From contig NZ_CP013382.1 of assembly GCF_001513745.1 (NCBI RefSeq), positions 62,001 to 126,000 of the forward strand: a stretch of DNA of 64,000 bases, read 5' to 3'. Below are positions 61,837 to 64,000 of the stretch, one piece after another. Position numbers and translations under genes: made by a program. A model generated the notes under the pieces. That model was not told the origin of the DNA, searched no databases, and saw nothing but the letters and a program-made list of their open reading frames with translations. Origin of the DNA: Burkholderia humptydooensis. Its GTDB lineage: Bacteria > Pseudomonadota > Gammaproteobacteria > Burkholderiales > Burkholderiaceae. Within the stretch, counting starts at the first letter, position 1. The number at the start of each line of letters is the position of its first letter.

Positions 61837-63216
61837 ATGACTCGACGTTTCGATGCGATCATCATCGGCACCGGTCAATCCGGTCCCCCGCTCGCGGCCC
61901 GGCTGTCCGCCGCGGGCATGAAAGTGGCCGTCGTCGAGCGCGCGCGCTTCGGCGGCACCTGCGTGAACACGGGCTGCATTCCGACGAAGACGTTGATCGC
62001 GAGCGCCTACGCCGCGCATCTCGCGCGGCGGGCCGGCGAATACGGCGTGACGCTCGGCGGGCCGGTCACGGTCGACATGAAGAAGGTGAAGGCGCGCAAG
62101 GATCAGGTTGCCGGGCGCTCGAACCACGGCGTCGAGCAGTGGGTCCGCGGCCTCGAGAACGGCACGGTCTACCACGGGCACGCGCGCTTCGAGAGCGCGC
62201 GCACGGTGCGCGTCGGCGACGCGTTGCTCGAAGCCGGGCGGATCTTCATCGACGTCGGCGGCCGCGCGCTGATTCCGCCGATCCCGGGCCTCGATCAGGT
62301 GCCGTACCTGACCAACTCGACGATGATGGACGTCGATTTCCTGCCCGGGCATCTGATCATTCTCGGCGGCAGCTACGTGGGGCTCGAGTTCGGCCAGATG
62401 TACCGGCGCTTCGGCTCGCGCGTGACGATCGTCGAGAAAGGCCCGCGGCTGATCGGGCGCGAGGACGAGGACGTGTCGCGGGCGGTGCGCGAGATTCTGG
62501 AAGGCGAGGGCGTCGACGTTCGGCTCGACGCCGATTGCCTGAGCGTGCGGCGCGACGGCGGCGGGTTGACCGTCGGCCTCGATTGCGCGGCCGGCGCGCG
62601 TGAGGTGACGGGCTCGCACCTGCTGCTCGCCGTCGGGCGCGTGCCGAATACCGACGATCTCGGGCTGGAGAAGGCGGGCGTCGAAACCGATGCGCGCGGC
62701 TATATCCGGGTGGACGAGCAGTTGCGCACGAACGTGGCGGGCATCTGGGCAATGGGCGACTGCAACGGCCGCGGCGCGTTCACGCATACGTCGTACAACG
62801 ATTACGAGATCGTCGCGGCGAACCTGCTCGACAACGATCCGCGCAAGGTCTCGGACCGCATTCCGGCCTACGCGATGTTCATCGATCCGCCGCTCGCGCG
62901 CATCGGGCTCACGCAGGCCGAGGCCGCGCGCTCGGGGCGCAGGCTGCTGGTCGGCACGCGCCCGATGACGCGCGTCGGGCGCGCGGTGGAGAAAGGCGAG
63001 AGCCTGGGCTTCATGAAGGTGATCGTCGATGCGGACAGCCGCGCGATTCTCGGCGCGTCGATCCTCGGCGTGACGGGCGACGAAGTCGTGCATTCGCTGC
63101 TCGACGTGATGTACGCGAAGGCGCCGTACACGACGATCAGCCGCGCGATGCACATTCATCCGACCGTGTCGGAGCTGGTGCCGACGCTGCTTCAGGATTT
63201 GCATCCGCCCGCATAG
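61837..63216 (+). CDS. FAD-dependent disulfide oxidoreductase-like protein (mercuric reductase-like group)
   Basis: 459 residues from ATG 61837, with AAGGAG upstream. FAD loop IIIGTGQSGPPLAARLSAAG; redox Cys pair in GGTCVNTGCIPTKTLIA near residues 42 and 47; NAD loop LIILGGSYVGLEFGQMYRRFG; VWAIGDCN-like FAD site GIWAMGDCNGRGAF; and the dimerisation domain ending RAMHIHPTVSELVPTLL, with the His-x4-Glu of the family. No N-terminal heavy-metal domain and no C-terminal Cys pair for Hg. Probably a general disulfide or quinone reductase; substrate unknown. Confidence 0.88.
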   Translation: MTRRFDAIIIGTGQSGPPLAARLSAAGMKVAVVERARFGGTCVNTGCIPTKTLIASAYAAHLARRAGEYGVTLGGPVTVDMKKVKARKDQVAGRSNHGVEQWVRGLENGTVYHGHARFESARTVRVGDALLEAGRIFIDVGGRALIPPIPGLDQVPYLTNSTMMDVDFLPGHLIILGGSYVGLEFGQMYRRFGSRVTIVEKGPRLIGREDEDVSRAVREILEGEGVDVRLDADCLSVRRDGGGLTVGLDCAAGAREVTGSHLLLAVGRVPNTDDLGLEKAGVETDARGYIRVDEQLRTNVAGIWAMGDCNGRGAFTHTSYNDYEIVAANLLDNDPRKVSDRIPAYAMFIDPPLARIGLTQAEAARSGRRLLVGTRPMTRVGRAVEKGESLGFMKVIVDADSRAILGASILGVTGDEVVHSLLDVMYAKAPYTTISRAMHIHPTVSELVPTLLQDLHPPA

Positions 63217-63316
63217 GGCGGCGGCGAACGCGCGCGCCCGTAATCGCAGCGTCGGCGCGCCGTTCAGGCATGCGCGGTCGGCGCGCGCGTCGCCCCGCGC
63301 GAGCGGCCGCCGCGCG

Positions 63317-64000
63317 TCAATGCGAGCTCCAGCCCTTGTAGCTCTTCACGTTGTCGCGCGTGACGAGCGTCGGCTCGAGCAGGATCATCGCGTTCCCAGG
63401 CTTGTGCCCGTTCATGATTTCGTAGCCGACCGACACAGCCTTCTTCGCCATCGCGAACGGGTCCTGGCTCGACGATGCCTGCACCTGCGTATCGCTCTTC
63501 AGCGCGATCTCGATGTCGGGCGCGCCGTCGACCGACGTGATCACGATGCCGGTGCGATGCAACTGCTTCGCGGCGAGGTCGCTGCCGATCGCCTGCGGAT
63601 CGTTGATCGCGAAGAGCCCGTCGACCTTCGGGAAGCGCGTCAGGTAGCCCTGCATCGCGTTCATCCCGCCTTCGCGCGAGCCCTTGCCGTCCTGGTCGCC
63701 CGACAGCAGCTTGAGGCCCGGATTCTTCGCGAGCACCGCCTTGCAGCCGTTCACGCGATCGAGGACGGCCGACACCTGCGGGCCGTTCTCGATGATCACG
63801 TTGCCCTTGCCGTTGAGCTTCTTCGCGAGGTAGTCGCACGCAAGCTCGCCCGCCTTCACGTTGTTCGTCTGCACGGTGGCGTCCGCGCCGGAAGCCGCGA
63901 CGTCGACCGCGATCACCGCGATGCCCGCCGCCTGCGCCTTGCGCACGGCGGGCTCGATCGCCTTCGGATCGGCGGCGTTCAGCAGGATCATGTCGACGTG
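63317..64000 (-). CDS. Sugar ABC-transporter periplasmic binding protein, C-terminal part
   Basis: The frame enters from the right edge; 227 residues are seen. Type I periplasmic-binding fold: LLNAADPKAIEPAVRKAQAAG, IAVIAVDVAASGADATV, NGKGNVIIENGPQVSAVLDR, GYLTRFPKVDGLFAINDPQA, IVITSVDGAPD and SSSQDPFAMAKKAVSVGYEIM, as in RbsB/D-allose-type sugar proteins. It delivers a sugar to an ABC permease, whose genes would be outside. The signal peptide and N-terminus are beyond 64000. Sugar unknown. Confidence 0.9.
   Translation of the reverse strand, partial: HVDMILLNAADPKAIEPAVRKAQAAGIAVIAVDVAASGADATVQTNNVKAGELACDYLAKKLNGKGNVIIENGPQVSAVLDRVNGCKAVLAKNPGLKLLSGDQDGKGSREGGMNAMQGYLTRFPKVDGLFAINDPQAIGSDLAAKQLHRTGIVITSVDGAPDIEIALKSDTQVQASSSQDPFAMAKKAVSVGYEIMNGHKPGNAMILLEPTLVTRDNVKSYKGWSSH

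Overview
The window is a high-GC (about 67-68 %) proteobacterial segment whose codon use, gene content and neighbourhoods (double-length UvrA, PlcN-type phospholipase C, an A-T-TE synthetase operon, an anaerobic NadE/Prs/Hsp20 block) point to Burkholderia, most likely the pseudomallei/thailandensis/oklahomensis group and probably chromosome 2. This is inferred from protein families recalled from memory; no database was searched.

Layout. 1-8.4 kb: the end of a sugar-phosphate isomerase, an alpha/beta hydrolase, a decayed esterase, a 1993-residue four-ABC-module UvrA paralogue and a porin fragment. 8.4-12.3 kb: MFS pump and alpha/beta hydrolase, then a monofunctional catalase. 12.4-19.8 kb: a compact minus-strand operon of ferredoxin, two heme-oxygenase-like diiron oxidase candidates, three different ATP-grasp ligases and a PLP decarboxylase. 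It looks like a small-molecule pathway and I cannot assign it to a known product. 20.3-24.2 kb: two HxlR-type regulators, an SDR, a GST and a SRPBCC protein. A 15-bp palindrome family (GTTKYA-N3-TRMAAC; one member fits less well) sits on the predicted promoters of the ferredoxin operon, the GST and the hydrolase/MFS pair, and in front of the second HxlR gene, so these may form one redox or electrophile-responsive regulon.

24.3-36.2 kb: secreted proteins, a kinase-like protein, then a block with four FNR/ANR-type boxes (TTGAC-N4-RTCAA) next to NAD synthetase/PRPP synthetase, a CBS protein, a small membrane protein and hsp20; alanine dehydrogenase lies inside the block. An IS110-family (IS1111-like) element has inserted between the hsp20 start and its apparent ANR promoter. 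36.3-45.6 kb: a serine hydrolase-NamZ fusion with a putative glycoside hydrolase, phospholipase C, YjbQ, thioredoxin, a lipoprotein and a wrecked cytochrome oxidase subunit I/DUF2244 locus.

45.6-64 kb: DNA polymerase II; a glycerate-use cluster (MFS, glycerate kinase, pyruvate kinase, CdaR regulator); an AT-rich leader and a four-gene A-T-TE operon resembling terphenyl/arylpyruvate-dimer pathways; a MASE4-GGDEF diguanylate cyclase; a flavoprotein disulfide reductase-like enzyme; and the 3' part of a sugar ABC-transporter binding protein running off the end. The decayed esterase, porin and oxidase genes plus the IS suggest local gene loss in an accessory part of the replicon.
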